A program made the translations under genes and the position numbers. A DNA stretch of 64,000 nucleotides, taken from positions 1 to 64,000 of the forward strand of contig JAFKMU010000038.1 in the NCBI GenBank assembly GCA_017305195.1. The letters are read 5' to 3'. This stretch comes from Verrucomicrobiota bacterium. GTDB taxonomy: Bacteria; Verrucomicrobiota; Verrucomicrobiia; Chthoniobacterales; Terrimicrobiaceae. Shown one piece after another: positions 25,253 through 35,100 of this stretch. The notes beneath the pieces were generated by a model, which had not been told where the DNA came from, ran no database searches, and saw only the letters and a program-made list of their open reading frames with translations. Numbering within the stretch: the first letter of the stretch is position 1; each line of letters begins with the position of its first letter.

Positions 25253-27646
25253 ATGAAGTCTTTCTGCCACATCTACGCCCAGTGGGATCAGGTGAACGAC
25301 CGGATCTCCGAGGAGGCCAGCCATCTCCTGGGCCTCGGCCTCACGTGCGACACGACCTTTGGGTTCAGCCGGGCCGGGCAAAACCGCACCATCCTGAAGC
25401 GTATCACGGAGGCGGGAGGACTGTGCGCACCGAATATCTATCCCGCCAATTACGCGCCGGAGTGCCGCGATGCCAACTGGTGGAAATACCCGCAGTCGCA
25501 GTGCGAAGAGTTTCTCGGCAAAGCCGCGGAGCGCTTCGCGGCGCTGGACCTCGGTCCGCTCCAGGCGGTGAATACCTACACGCCGGGCAACACCTTCGTC
25601 GCAGCCTGCCGCCGGGTCGGCATCGGCTACATCCTGGGATTCTGCGCCCCCACGGTGATCGAGGACGGCGGCTGGGAAATCGCTCACTATGGTTCGCCGC
25701 TTTCACCGTACTTCGCCTCCGACGAGGATTTCCGCAAACCCGAGGCAGGAACGCGTGCCGACGCGGTGCTGATGTCCAGCATGGAGCTGCGCAATCCCAT
25801 GGTCTGCCTGAACCACTGGAGCGAGGGCCCCTGGTGCCCGCTCAATGCACTGGCCGCAGATCGCTGGCTGGAGCCTTCCCGCGATCCCCTGCCCTTTCAG
25901 CAAATCGCCGAGGATTGGCTGCACCAGGCCGAGCTCAGCGGGCGGCCCCTCTTCTTTCACATCAACCTCCAGTATTTCTTCTCGGGACGATGCTATGAGC
26001 ATAACCGCCGGGCGCTGGAGTGGCTGGCCGCGCAACGCGACAAGGGCCGCCTTGAGATCGGCGGCCTGCAGGCATGGGCCGCGCGGCTGCGGGCCCAGGG
26101 AGGATTTGAGCGGCAGACGAGCTACTGGCGCGGCGAGATGATGGGCTTTCATGTCGGCCACCGGCCCGGATGCTTCCCGGATGTGATCGTCGACGAACAC
26201 CTCGGCGCGCAGACGATCTGGCAACATCCCGAGCCGCTGCCGCAGCGGCGTTACGACTACTCTTCGGAATGGAGCTACCCGGCTTTCCAGCCCGACGGCA
26301 GCGCACCCGCCTCGATCACCCGCCCGCAGGATGAGGTGAAGATCGAGAGCGCAGAATCAGGCAATACCTCCCGCATCCTCACGATTACGCAGCAGGGCGG
26401 CGGATCAGCGCCGGTGATGATCTGGGAGGCATTCTCCGGGTGGCAGCCCCCTTTTCAAGCAGAGATCGCCAGCGGCGAGGGAGAGACGCGCATCGTCCCC
26501 CATCCCTCCGGAACGGGAGGCGCGTTGCTGGTGGAGACACCCGGTCCCAAGCTCGTGATCCGCGTCGCGGGCCGGCCGGGCGGAGAAGCCCCCACCTCCC
26601 GCCGATGGGGAAATCTCGTGGTCGGCCAGACGTTTCACCGCGGCGGGATTCCCTACACGGTCCTCGCCGCCCAAACCCCGGAGCCCTTCGCGGTGGAGGC
26701 CCGCATCCGGCGATCCTCCCCGGAACCTGTGGAATGGGAACGTCTCTGCGGACTCGACCACCGCAGGGAGATCGTAGCGGGCGACCGGATCACCCTGAGC
26801 TTTGACGGGACCCGCCTCGCGTGCTGGCATCGGTTCTGGGGATTGCAGGCGGGCGAGATCGATCTCATCGGCGTGGAGGCCATCGAGGCCGGGCTGCGCC
26901 ATGCCACTGCCGCCGACGCCGCTCGAATCGACTCCGCCATTCTCCCGGAGGGGCCGGGATTCCAGCTCTTCGGCAACATCCGGAACCCGGATCGCTGGGA
27001 TCGCAGGCTCGCGCGCTCCGCCGGGGAAAAGGAAATTCACGCCATCGGCCGGTGGTTCGCCTCAAAGCGCCCTGGGGCAGGCAAAACCGTGATCGAGGTT
27101 CACCCGGGGGCATTTCTCCCGCGCGGCTCGATCACCAAGGTGCTCGGGCATGAGTTTGACTCGATCACGTGCGCGGAGGACTATTCCTTCGAGGAAATCT
27201 GCGTGGACTATCCCCAGGGCTGGGACTGGGGAGTGAGCGCGTGGGTGCAGTGGCGTCACCTGCGGGTGAGCCTCTCCGGGTTGAAGCGCGGAGCGGGCGC
27301 CTATGTGCTCCATCTGCATGCCTTTGATCCCGAGCGCCGGGACATCTCGCAGCGCGTGCATTTCTTCAATCCCCTCGCATCCTCGCCCGCCCCCCGGGTC
27401 ACGGGCTTCCCGGTGCATCAGCCGTCGGAAATCTGCGCGGTGGCCGACTGGGTGCTCCCGGCGGGCCTGGAGGGGCGCTGGAGCGACGAGGCGCTGTGCT
27501 CCATCGAGATTCCCGAGATGTGTCTGGACTGGCCCGCCATAGGCGTACGCATCATGCCCGTGGAAAAGACCAAGCTCTACGACTGGGTGGCGGAGCGCGG
27601 CGCGCCCGGTCTCTTTAGCCATCTCTGGGTGACGTGCCTGCCGTGA
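25253..27646 (+). CDS. Large protein of unknown family, possibly a polysaccharide deacetylase-like or GH57/38-like barrel
   Basis: A 797-residue protein with no signal peptide. I do not recognise the family. The N-terminal 300 residues read like a TIM- or NodB-type barrel that follows a person-like search motif: LGLGLTCDTTFGFSRAGQNR, GGLCAPNIYPANYAPE, GPLQAVNTYTPGNTFVAACR, GIGYILGFCAPT, FFHINLQYFFSGRCYEHNRR. The second half is beta-rich. Asp, His and Trp residues are frequent at strand ends, as in carbohydrate enzymes. It is followed immediately by a sugar symporter with a 4-base overlap, so a role in handling an imported or secreted glycan is likely (inference). Confidence 0.5.
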   Translation: MKSFCHIYAQWDQVNDRISEEASHLLGLGLTCDTTFGFSRAGQNRTILKRITEAGGLCAPNIYPANYAPECRDANWWKYPQSQCEEFLGKAAERFAALDLGPLQAVNTYTPGNTFVAACRRVGIGYILGFCAPTVIEDGGWEIAHYGSPLSPYFASDEDFRKPEAGTRADAVLMSSMELRNPMVCLNHWSEGPWCPLNALAADRWLEPSRDPLPFQQIAEDWLHQAELSGRPLFFHINLQYFFSGRCYEHNRRALEWLAAQRDKGRLEIGGLQAWAARLRAQGGFERQTSYWRGEMMGFHVGHRPGCFPDVIVDEHLGAQTIWQHPEPLPQRRYDYSSEWSYPAFQPDGSAPASITRPQDEVKIESAESGNTSRILTITQQGGGSAPVMIWEAFSGWQPPFQAEIASGEGETRIVPHPSGTGGALLVETPGPKLVIRVAGRPGGEAPTSRRWGNLVVGQTFHRGGIPYTVLAAQTPEPFAVEARIRRSSPEPVEWERLCGLDHRREIVAGDRITLSFDGTRLACWHRFWGLQAGEIDLIGVEAIEAGLRHATAADAARIDSAILPEGPGFQLFGNIRNPDRWDRRLARSAGEKEIHAIGRWFASKRPGAGKTVIEVHPGAFLPRGSITKVLGHEFDSITCAEDYSFEEICVDYPQGWDWGVSAWVQWRHLRVSLSGLKRGAGAYVLHLHAFDPERRDISQRVHFFNPLASSPAPRVTGFPVHQPSEICAVADWVLPAGLEGRWSDEALCSIEIPEMCLDWPAIGVRIMPVEKTKLYDWVAERGAPGLFSHLWVTCLP

Positions 27647-28938
27647 GCGACTCCCACCCAAAGGTCGCCGAGATCACCGACCCCGCCCTGCGGGCGTATT
27701 ACGAGAATCGCCCGCTCATGTGGCGCAACCTCGGGTTCATCCTCTTTCTCAACCTCGGGTGGGCCGTGAGTTTCACCGTCGTGGGGCCGCTCATGCAGCT
27801 GCGCGTGAATTCCCTCGGGCTGAATGAAGCGGGCATCGGCATCATCGGGTCGATCAACTCGTGGGCCTACAGCTTTCTCGTGATGTACTTTGCCTGGAAG
27901 AGCGATCACACGGTCTCGCGCTTGGGCCGGCGCATCCCGTATCTCTTCATCTCCGCGCCGATCATCATTCTGTCGTTTGTCCTGTTCCCCTTCGTCCATG
28001 TGCTGTGGCTGCTCGTCGCGCTCTGGCTGCTGCAGATGCTCTTTACCGACATCAAGGCGGCGACGATTCCGCTGCTGAACATCGACTGCATGCCCCGGCG
28101 GATGCTGGCCCGGACGGGCGCGCCCGCGGCGATCCTCACGGCCATCGTCACGTTCTTTGCCCTGCGGGAGGGCATGGCGCTGAGCGAGATCGCGGAGTGG
28201 CTGCCGTATGTGCTCGGCGCCCTGGTCCTGCTCGCCACCACGCTCGTGGGAGGCTTTTCCATCAAGGAGCCGCCGGTGCGCAATCCGACCACGGAGAAGT
28301 TCCGCCCCTGGTCGGCCATGAAAGTAGCGTGGACCGACCGGCGCAAGGTCGTCCAGATGGCAGCCTGCTCGATGTTTCAAACCTACCAGATCGTCTTCAA
28401 TGGCTGGATCTGGCTCTTTGCCGTCAACAAGCTCGGCCTGGCCCGCAGCGAGGTCGCCATCGCCATCTCGTGGTCGATCCTGTGCGGCGTGCTGGCCGTG
28501 TTTCCCATCTCATGGCTCGTCGATCGCTTCAGCCCGTACCGGCTCATGCCTTTCTTCTGCCTCATCTCGGTGGGCAGCCTGCTGCTCTTTCTCAACATTC
28601 GCGACATCAACACGCTCATCCTCGCGACCTGCCTCCAGGCCATGGTGCAGCCGCTCTACAACTCCGCGGACATCATGGTCTATCGCACGACCGAGCCCGC
28701 GAACATCGGCTCCGTAACCTCGACGAACTCCTGCCTGCGGGGATTTTACAACGGCTGCGTCGCTGTTTTCATTGGCTGGCTCATCCACTCCTCAGGCGGC
28801 GACTATCACTGGGCCTACATCCTGGCCTGCTCGCTGACGGTGCTCGGCCTCGTCCCGCTTTACCTCTATCGCCGCCTCATGAGCCGCGATACGCTCCAAA
28901 AAACCACCGGCCATCCGGAGCCAATGGCCGCCCGGTGA
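27643..28938 (+). CDS. GPH-type (glycoside-pentoside-hexuronide) cation symporter, MFS superfamily
   Basis: A 431-residue membrane protein with about twelve hydrophobic segments. The pattern NLGWAVSFTVVGPLMQLRVNS, the loop AWKSDHTVSRLGRRIPYLF between helices 2 and 3, and the paired central loop are those of GPH/MFS sugar symporters. It should import a mono- or oligosaccharide together with a cation across the inner membrane, and is the only sugar transporter in the window. I take GTG 27643, which overlaps the previous stop as GTGA and has a GGTGA at a good distance. GTG 27634 is the alternative. Confidence 0.85.
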   Translation: MSDSHPKVAEITDPALRAYYENRPLMWRNLGFILFLNLGWAVSFTVVGPLMQLRVNSLGLNEAGIGIIGSINSWAYSFLVMYFAWKSDHTVSRLGRRIPYLFISAPIIILSFVLFPFVHVLWLLVALWLLQMLFTDIKAATIPLLNIDCMPRRMLARTGAPAAILTAIVTFFALREGMALSEIAEWLPYVLGALVLLATTLVGGFSIKEPPVRNPTTEKFRPWSAMKVAWTDRRKVVQMAACSMFQTYQIVFNGWIWLFAVNKLGLARSEVAIAISWSILCGVLAVFPISWLVDRFSPYRLMPFFCLISVGSLLLFLNIRDINTLILATCLQAMVQPLYNSADIMVYRTTEPANIGSVTSTNSCLRGFYNGCVAVFIGWLIHSSGGDYHWAYILACSLTVLGLVPLYLYRRLMSRDTLQKTTGHPEPMAAR

Positions 28939-28984
28939 AGAAACCGCTCACGCCAATCCCCTTTCCGCAACCCCTCCATCCCAC

Positions 28985-30364
28985 ATGAAAAACCTCCTGG
29001 CACTCGGCCTCCTGGCACTCACGGCATTGCCTGCTTCCGCCGCTCCGCAACTTCACACCGACACCCTCCCGACCGTGGGAGCGATCGGAAACTCGATCTG
29101 CCGCAACCAGTACACGCCGATGGAGTGGAAGGGGCTGGTCGGCACGAACAGGCAATGGACCGCCTTTGGAGCGTTTGTCTTCTTCGGCTGCGATGGACTG
29201 GCCGTGCCGGACATCCAGGCCTTTGAGGGGCATTCCGGAAAAACGTCCGCGGAAATCGCCCGTCTGCTCCTGCCCGCGGGTTCGACCGAACCTTGGGGCA
29301 ACGGCGAGAAAATCCCGGCTGGCATCGCCTCGCTGAACCCGGACATCACCGTCATCATCTCCTCGACGAATGACCTGCTCCTCGCCCCGCCGGACAAGAT
29401 CGCGTCCGGCAAGGCTCTGGAAGAAGCCATCGAGGGATTGAAGGAAAACATCCGCTACGTCAAATCGATCGGCTCGATTCCCGTCGTCTGCAACATCCTC
29501 CCGATCGAGGGCCTCACTCCGCTGGTCCCGGGCGCATCGATTCCCAACGACATCACCTCCGTCGTGCCGACGTGGAACACGGAGATCAAGGAGCTCTGTG
29601 AACGCGAGGATGTCTGGTACTGCGACATCTTCTCCGCCTGCGCCAAGGCCGATGGCTCCGCGCAATGGAAGGATGGTTTTGTCTTTCGCAATGGTTCCGA
29701 GACCGAGGGCCGCCCGGAGGACGCGTGGAAGGTTCATCCCTCGCTGCTCGCCTCACTCGCCATCGCCCGCGAGGCGCTCCAGCCCGTGCTGAAACAAATC
29801 ATCGGCCCCGACTGCCCCAAGCTGCCCGCCGGTCCGGGAGCCGACAGCGAGATCGCGCCCCGCAAATGGAAGGTCGACTACGATCCCGAGGCAGACTCGT
29901 CATTTGAAGTCGCCGAGAATGCGGCTGGCACCGCCGAGATCGTGCGCTTTCACAAACCCTCGCACGAGGCAGGCCGATACGCCCAGTGGAAGACCGACGA
30001 CATCGCAGTCGAGCCGGGGCAAACGTACTTCTATGCCGTCGACCTGAATTTCGCCTCCAGCGACGGTCGCGCCTCGCTCGGCTTCTCCATCGGAGACCGC
30101 ATGACCGGCAGCGCATCGAGAGGCCAGCCTCTGGCGGGAATCTCCACCGCGCGGCTGACCACCCCCGGGGCGATGGAAACCGGGACGTTCCGCGCGTCGG
30201 GCTTTTTCACCGTTCCCGCCGGGATCACCAAGGTGAGCCCCTGCGTATCCATCAACCGCTCGGCCGGCGGCAAGGAAGGCGGCGAGGATGAGGTAACACT
30301 CAGCAACCTGATCATCGCCCCCGCTCCGGAGACCATCGCCGCACGGCACAAACCGGCGCAATAG
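28985..30364 (+). CDS. SGNH/GDSL-type hydrolase, secreted, with C-terminal beta domain
   Basis: A 459-residue exported hydrolase: signal peptide LLALGLLALTALPASAAP, then an SGNH fold. Block I reads VGAIGNSICRNQYTP, so the usual GDS is GNS with the nucleophile Ser kept. FEGHSGKTS gives the block II Gly, SSTNDLLL the block III Asn and DAWKVHPS the catalytic Asp/His pair. Residues 300-459 form a beta-sandwich, perhaps carbohydrate-binding. Likely an acyl- or acetylesterase on a polysaccharide. It lies 46 bases after the symporter gene, so may be co-transcribed. The leader is C-rich without a Shine-Dalgarno sequence. Confidence 0.8.
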   Translation: MKNLLALGLLALTALPASAAPQLHTDTLPTVGAIGNSICRNQYTPMEWKGLVGTNRQWTAFGAFVFFGCDGLAVPDIQAFEGHSGKTSAEIARLLLPAGSTEPWGNGEKIPAGIASLNPDITVIISSTNDLLLAPPDKIASGKALEEAIEGLKENIRYVKSIGSIPVVCNILPIEGLTPLVPGASIPNDITSVVPTWNTEIKELCEREDVWYCDIFSACAKADGSAQWKDGFVFRNGSETEGRPEDAWKVHPSLLASLAIAREALQPVLKQIIGPDCPKLPAGPGADSEIAPRKWKVDYDPEADSSFEVAENAAGTAEIVRFHKPSHEAGRYAQWKTDDIAVEPGQTYFYAVDLNFASSDGRASLGFSIGDRMTGSASRGQPLAGISTARLTTPGAMETGTFRASGFFTVPAGITKVSPCVSINRSAGGKEGGEDEVTLSNLIIAPAPETIAARHKPAQ

Positions 30365-30377
30365 CGCGCCGGATTTG

Positions 30378-30416
30378 CTAATATTATCATTACAGAAATA
30401 CTAATTAATTACATTG
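30378..30416 (+). promoter_or_regulatory. AT-rich bipartite element, copy 2 (CTAATATTA-N16-AATTAATTACATTG)
   Basis: Exact copy of both half-sites at the same 16-base spacing as 18762-18800, here 140 bases before the GH71-like gene. The 16 spacer bases differ, which argues for selection on the two halves rather than simple duplication. Confidence 0.55.
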
Positions 30417-30433
30417 CATAAGTCCTTGCAGTT

Positions 30434-30462
30434 CCGCCCCGCCTGCGCAACCGTAGGGGCGG
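30434..30462. terminator. Possible hairpin between the SGNH and GH71-like genes
   Basis: CCGCCCC (30434-30440) and GGGGCGG (30456-30462) can pair across a 15-base loop. There is no clear T-run. It follows the bipartite element, so it would be a leader hairpin of the downstream gene if that element is a promoter, or a weak terminator for the upstream gene. Confidence 0.3.
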
Positions 30463-30555
30463 GATTTCCGCTCTCCTGATCCCGGCGATTCGCCTTCGAG
30501 ATGCCGCAGGGGAGAGCGCCGACCCGGCAATCTCAACCCCCGCCCCTTCACCTTC

Positions 30556-32169
30556 ATGACGACTCCTCCCATCAAGCTCTCGCCCGCCTGGCGCAAGCCC
30601 ATGGCCCGGCCCCGGCTGGCGCGAATGACCTCCCTGGCGGTCGCATCCCTCGCGGCCCTCCTCACCGCCGCGCTGGCGAGCGGATGCGCAAGGCCTCCGC
30701 AGGAGCGGGCAAAATGGGCCGGGGAGGAGCAGGGGCTGCCCGATTACCGGCTCCCGGAGAAAACCTTTTTCAAGATCGACAACACCTTCCTGAAGAACCG
30801 CAAGGTCTTCGCCTGGTACATGCCCTGCACCTCCGTGTTTCCCTCCTGGGACGATGCGCCGGTCGAGCAGCGGGAGGCGAATTTCATGGCGGAGATCCAG
30901 ATGGCGCAGTCGATGGGCATCGAGGGATTCGGGCTCGACATCATGCAGGACAACGAGAACTACCACCGCTCGATCGAGGCCATGTTTCGCGCGGCCAAGC
31001 GCCTGAATACCGGCTTCAAGCTCTTCTTCGAGTTCGACTACGGCCAGCCAACCCTGGAGCGGCGCGCGGCGGACATCCTCATGCTGATGAAAAAGTATGC
31101 TGATCATGAAGCTTACGAAAAAGTCGATGGCAAGCCCCTCGTCGCGGCCTACGGCCCGGATGGCTGGGTCACCGACGCCAACAACAAGCCATCCTACAGC
31201 GGAAGCGTGACGTGGTGGCGGGATAACGTCACCGAGCCTCTGCGTAAGGACGGGATGGAGATTTATTTCGTTCCCGCGACCTTTCGCCAGGTCTGGAGCG
31301 GAGGAGTCAATGCCCAATCCGCCAGCGCCGAAATCTCCGAATGGGGCGACCTGATCCAGGGCCTGTCGCTCTGGCAGATCCAGCTTTCCCCCAACGGCCC
31401 CGGCCTGCAAAACCTGGAACGGCTGGGAAGCGCCCTGCATGACTCTGGCAAAACCTGGATGAGCACCATCGCCATGCATTACTGGTGCGGAGCGGGTAAA
31501 AGCATCCCGAGCTGGTACTGGCGGCCCGGCGATCCGGAGGCGGACCAGAAGGATAACGGCTCGTATTACGAACACTCCGGCGGCAAGGGCCTCGACGCGC
31601 AGTGGCGCTCGGTCATCGAGGTGCAGAAACCCGAGTGGGTCATGATGCTCACCTGGAATGATTACAACGAATCGTACATCATCCCCGTCGACGACCTGCA
31701 CAAATACCGCAACGGCACGGGCGACGCGCCCTACGGCTGGTACAAATCCATGGCCGGGCTCGATGAGCTCAACCGCTACTACATCCAGTGGTACAAGACC
31801 GGGGTGCAACCCACGATCACGGACGACACGCTTTTCTTTTCCTATCGGACAAGCAGCCAGAAGCTCGTGCCCTCCGCCGACACGCGCCCGCCGGTGAAGA
31901 TCGGCAACGCCCCCATCAAGGACGAGATTTACCTCACGACCGCCCTCACCGCTCCGGCCCAGGTCGAGGTGATCTCCGGGCAGGAGCGCAAGCGCATCGA
32001 TGTCCCGGCAGGCATCCATCATCTGGAGGTTCCCTTCCAGGCGGGCAGGCAATACTTCGCCCTCTGGCGCGACGACAAACAGATCGCCAGCGGGGAAGGA
32101 ACCCCGGTGAACTCCGCCATCCCGTTCTACGACTACTGGCCCACCACCGGCTACATCCGGGCCAGATAG
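30556..32169 (+). CDS. GH71-like endo-alpha-1,3-glucanase (mutanase) family lipoprotein
   Basis: A 537-residue protein. The N-terminus ends in a lipobox LASGC (Cys near residue 44), so it is probably membrane-anchored. The signal peptide may start at the later in-frame ATG 30601. The catalytic region has the GH71 hallmarks KVFAWYMPCTSVFPSWDD, MGIEGFGLDIMQDN, FKLFFEFDYGQP and MMLTWNDYNESYIIP. GH71 enzymes hydrolyse alpha-1,3-glucan. Residues 440-537 form a small beta domain. It stands alone between the SGNH gene and a convergent gene 8 bases away, and carries the bipartite AT-rich element upstream. Confidence 0.8.
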   Translation: MTTPPIKLSPAWRKPMARPRLARMTSLAVASLAALLTAALASGCARPPQERAKWAGEEQGLPDYRLPEKTFFKIDNTFLKNRKVFAWYMPCTSVFPSWDDAPVEQREANFMAEIQMAQSMGIEGFGLDIMQDNENYHRSIEAMFRAAKRLNTGFKLFFEFDYGQPTLERRAADILMLMKKYADHEAYEKVDGKPLVAAYGPDGWVTDANNKPSYSGSVTWWRDNVTEPLRKDGMEIYFVPATFRQVWSGGVNAQSASAEISEWGDLIQGLSLWQIQLSPNGPGLQNLERLGSALHDSGKTWMSTIAMHYWCGAGKSIPSWYWRPGDPEADQKDNGSYYEHSGGKGLDAQWRSVIEVQKPEWVMMLTWNDYNESYIIPVDDLHKYRNGTGDAPYGWYKSMAGLDELNRYYIQWYKTGVQPTITDDTLFFSYRTSSQKLVPSADTRPPVKIGNAPIKDEIYLTTALTAPAQVEVISGQERKRIDVPAGIHHLEVPFQAGRQYFALWRDDKQIASGEGTPVNSAIPFYDYWPTTGYIRAR

Positions 32170-32177
32170 GAGAGAAC

Positions 32178-35100
32178 TCACCAGTGCATCTGCAAATACG
32201 GGTCGTCGCTTCTCTTGTATTCGCCGATGTATGGGCCCGCATCCTCTTCCAGCGGGCGAATCACAATCGGCCCTCGCAGCCAGGTCTTCCAGTCCTTGCT
32301 GTCCGCATTGCGGTTCCACGCCCGGATGGCCAGCACGTTTTCTCCTGCGGCCAGCAGCCCTCCCGGGATGGGATAGACTCGATGAACTGAGTAAGCCTGG
32401 TCGGGACTGGTGTTTTTGTCGGAGGTTTCGCCGATCTTCACGCCATTGAGCCAGACCTCATCGTAGTCATCCACAGTTCCCAGATCCACGGCCAGGCCGG
32501 AGTCCACAAGGTCCGGAGGCATCTTGAAAGAAGCCCGGACCAGGGCCTTGCCATAGGGAGTCCTCTTGCTCGTCGGGTCAAAGATCGCCCACTGGGCATC
32601 GTTGTACCCCGGCCGGGTCCACGCCGTGTCTGCGGTGTCCCCAGCTTCGCGGATTTTGAACACTCCTTCGTCAGCAACCGGTATTTTTTTCGCCTGCCGC
32701 CCGAGAGTCTGGAAGAGGGAATTCACGGGATTGGAAAGATCTGCGCCCAGGTTGCCAAGGATCTGAGCAAGAGCCCGGTATTGATGTCTCATGGTCAGAC
32801 GCAGGTAGGGCTGTTTCTCGACATCGAGCTTGCGGGGATCGAACCCCAGCAGCACCCAGCGCCCCTTTCCGTCGGGGATTTCCGCGATATTGCCCCCGCC
32901 ATCAAAGATGATCTGCTCCAGCGCCTGGCGATAGTGAAAATCATTCTGGCCCAGCCCTGCCAGCAGTCTGCCCCCCGGCAGTTGTTTCCAAGGAATCAGG
33001 CTTACACGCTCGATCGTCGTCTTCAACCCCGGGAAGTATGCCCGATAGGTTCCCTCCGCCTGCGGAAGCACAACAGCCGTGCCTCCCGCTCGTATCCAGG
33101 CGGCCAGAGCAGACGGATCAGCAGGCAGGGTGCCAACCAATGAGATCGCGCCGGGAGCGCCCTTATTCGCAGGATCGGACGGCGATCCGCCCAGATCGCG
33201 GATCATTTTCTCGACCGAGACGTCGCCGATCGCATGCAAGCTGGCTCTCCTGGTGACGACAGGCTCAGCCAGAAGGTAATCCAGAATGTTCGCCGCCACT
33301 CTCGTCGCGGCAGGGTCAATACCAGCGCCATCCGTGAGGGACAACTGACTGAAGAGCACCGGATGGCCTTTCCAGACGGTTTCCAGCAAGGGGGTTTCAC
33401 GAAGATCGAATCCACTCTGGAGATGGGGCGTAAAATTTCCCCGGGTCGGCGTCTCGATGGTGACGGACGCCACCGCGCCGCGATATCCGGTATGGAAATT
33501 ATACCCGTCTTTCAGCGGCGCCGCCCCTGGTGGCAGCAGAGTCGCCGCCACCCGCCAATCCGCAAACTCTTTATCGGTCATGCCCTGGGAGAGGGCCGAG
33601 GGCATGGGCAGGGTAAAGGCCTGCCGCGTCCGGGTCGGAAAGGCGCGCAGGCCCAGTTTCTCCAGGACCTTGTCGGTTTGCTCCAGGATCAGGATGGGAG
33701 TTCCCGGCGGCAGGGCAGCGAGCCAGGCTGAACCACCCGCTCGCTCAAGGGCGTGACGGCCGATGACCAGCAAATCGCAGGGAGGAATCTTGTCGAGGCT
33801 GGCGACAGGGAGAGTCGATACCCCCATCCGCTCAAACATGGAGCGCGATTCCCCAGCCGGATCGAAGAGCGCCACTTTTGCGCTGGCGATTCGTTGCGGG
33901 AGCACGAAGCGAGAGTAAACCTGGAAGGCAAATCGATCGCGTGCGACCACGTCGTTACCGGTCTTGCGCCGCACCGCCATCTCGATCTCGCCATCGAGGC
34001 GAGGTTCCGTCGTCACGGGCGCATCGAACTCGAAGGGTTTCAAGGCGATTTCCCCCGGTGGCAGATTCATCTCCATCTCTCCGGAGCCGATTTCGCGGCC
34101 TCCCGCCATCGCCTTCCATGTCACAACAAACTCCGCGGGGACAAAACCGTCCCAGACGAGAGCCAGTTGCTTGCGCACCTTTTCACCGCTCCAGAAGACG
34201 TGATCCTTCGCCGTGAAAGCGGGGCTGGCTCCGGCGATGTAGGCCAGAAGCGGCGAGTTATTTTCCGCCAGCACGTCGCCCAAGGGCGAGAGAATGGCAG
34301 GCTTCCTGCCGACAGGCTGCTCCGGATAGGAGATCATGGTCTCGAAAGGCCAGTAACCCTGCCAGGTCCAGCGATCCTGTTTCGCCCCGGTGGTTTTAAG
34401 ATTGGCGGAGGGATCTGCCACGACGGTGCCGTCCCCCTTCTTCAGCTCATCGATCTTTATATAATTGGTCGCAGGGCCGAAGGGCTCGAGCCCCATGGAG
34501 ACACCGTAAGTGCGCCAGGCGCGATAGATCGCCCGGTTCCTCGCAGCCCAGATCCGCTGCACGTTGTCGATGGATTCCTCGACGGCTCTCTTTCCCGAGT
34601 CATGCGGGGGGTTGCGGATGTCTTTGGCAAAATTCTTTGTCTTTGGGTCATATGTTCTCGCGATATATTCCAGATAGGATGCGGGCTCGTGAAAATAGGA
34701 GGAATCTCCGGTTTCCGCGGCGACGTACTCGGTCACCCACGGCTCCAGGTCGCCTCCGGCGGGAGCGTGATTCACAAAGCTGCCGGGATAGGGAAGACCA
34801 TGTTCCGTCGAGCCCATGGGCATGACTCCCTTTTCCGCCCATTGTGCGGGCCATTCCTCCCACTCCTGGGTGGGAGTCCAGTTGAAGTAGTCAAAAGTTC
34901 CCCATCCGTCGCCCTGGCCAGCATCCAGGTGAGACAGGAAGGGCCGGGTAGAGTCTGCTTGCTTGATCGCCCGCACGAATCGCCGGCTGGCCTCCAGACT
35001 CTTGAGATCCTTCCTCCTCACCTCGTCGCCCGGGATGTAGGCGTCCAGCAGGCCGGGCTGGTCTAGGGGCTTCTGTCCCCAGATATCTGGGTGCATGCCG

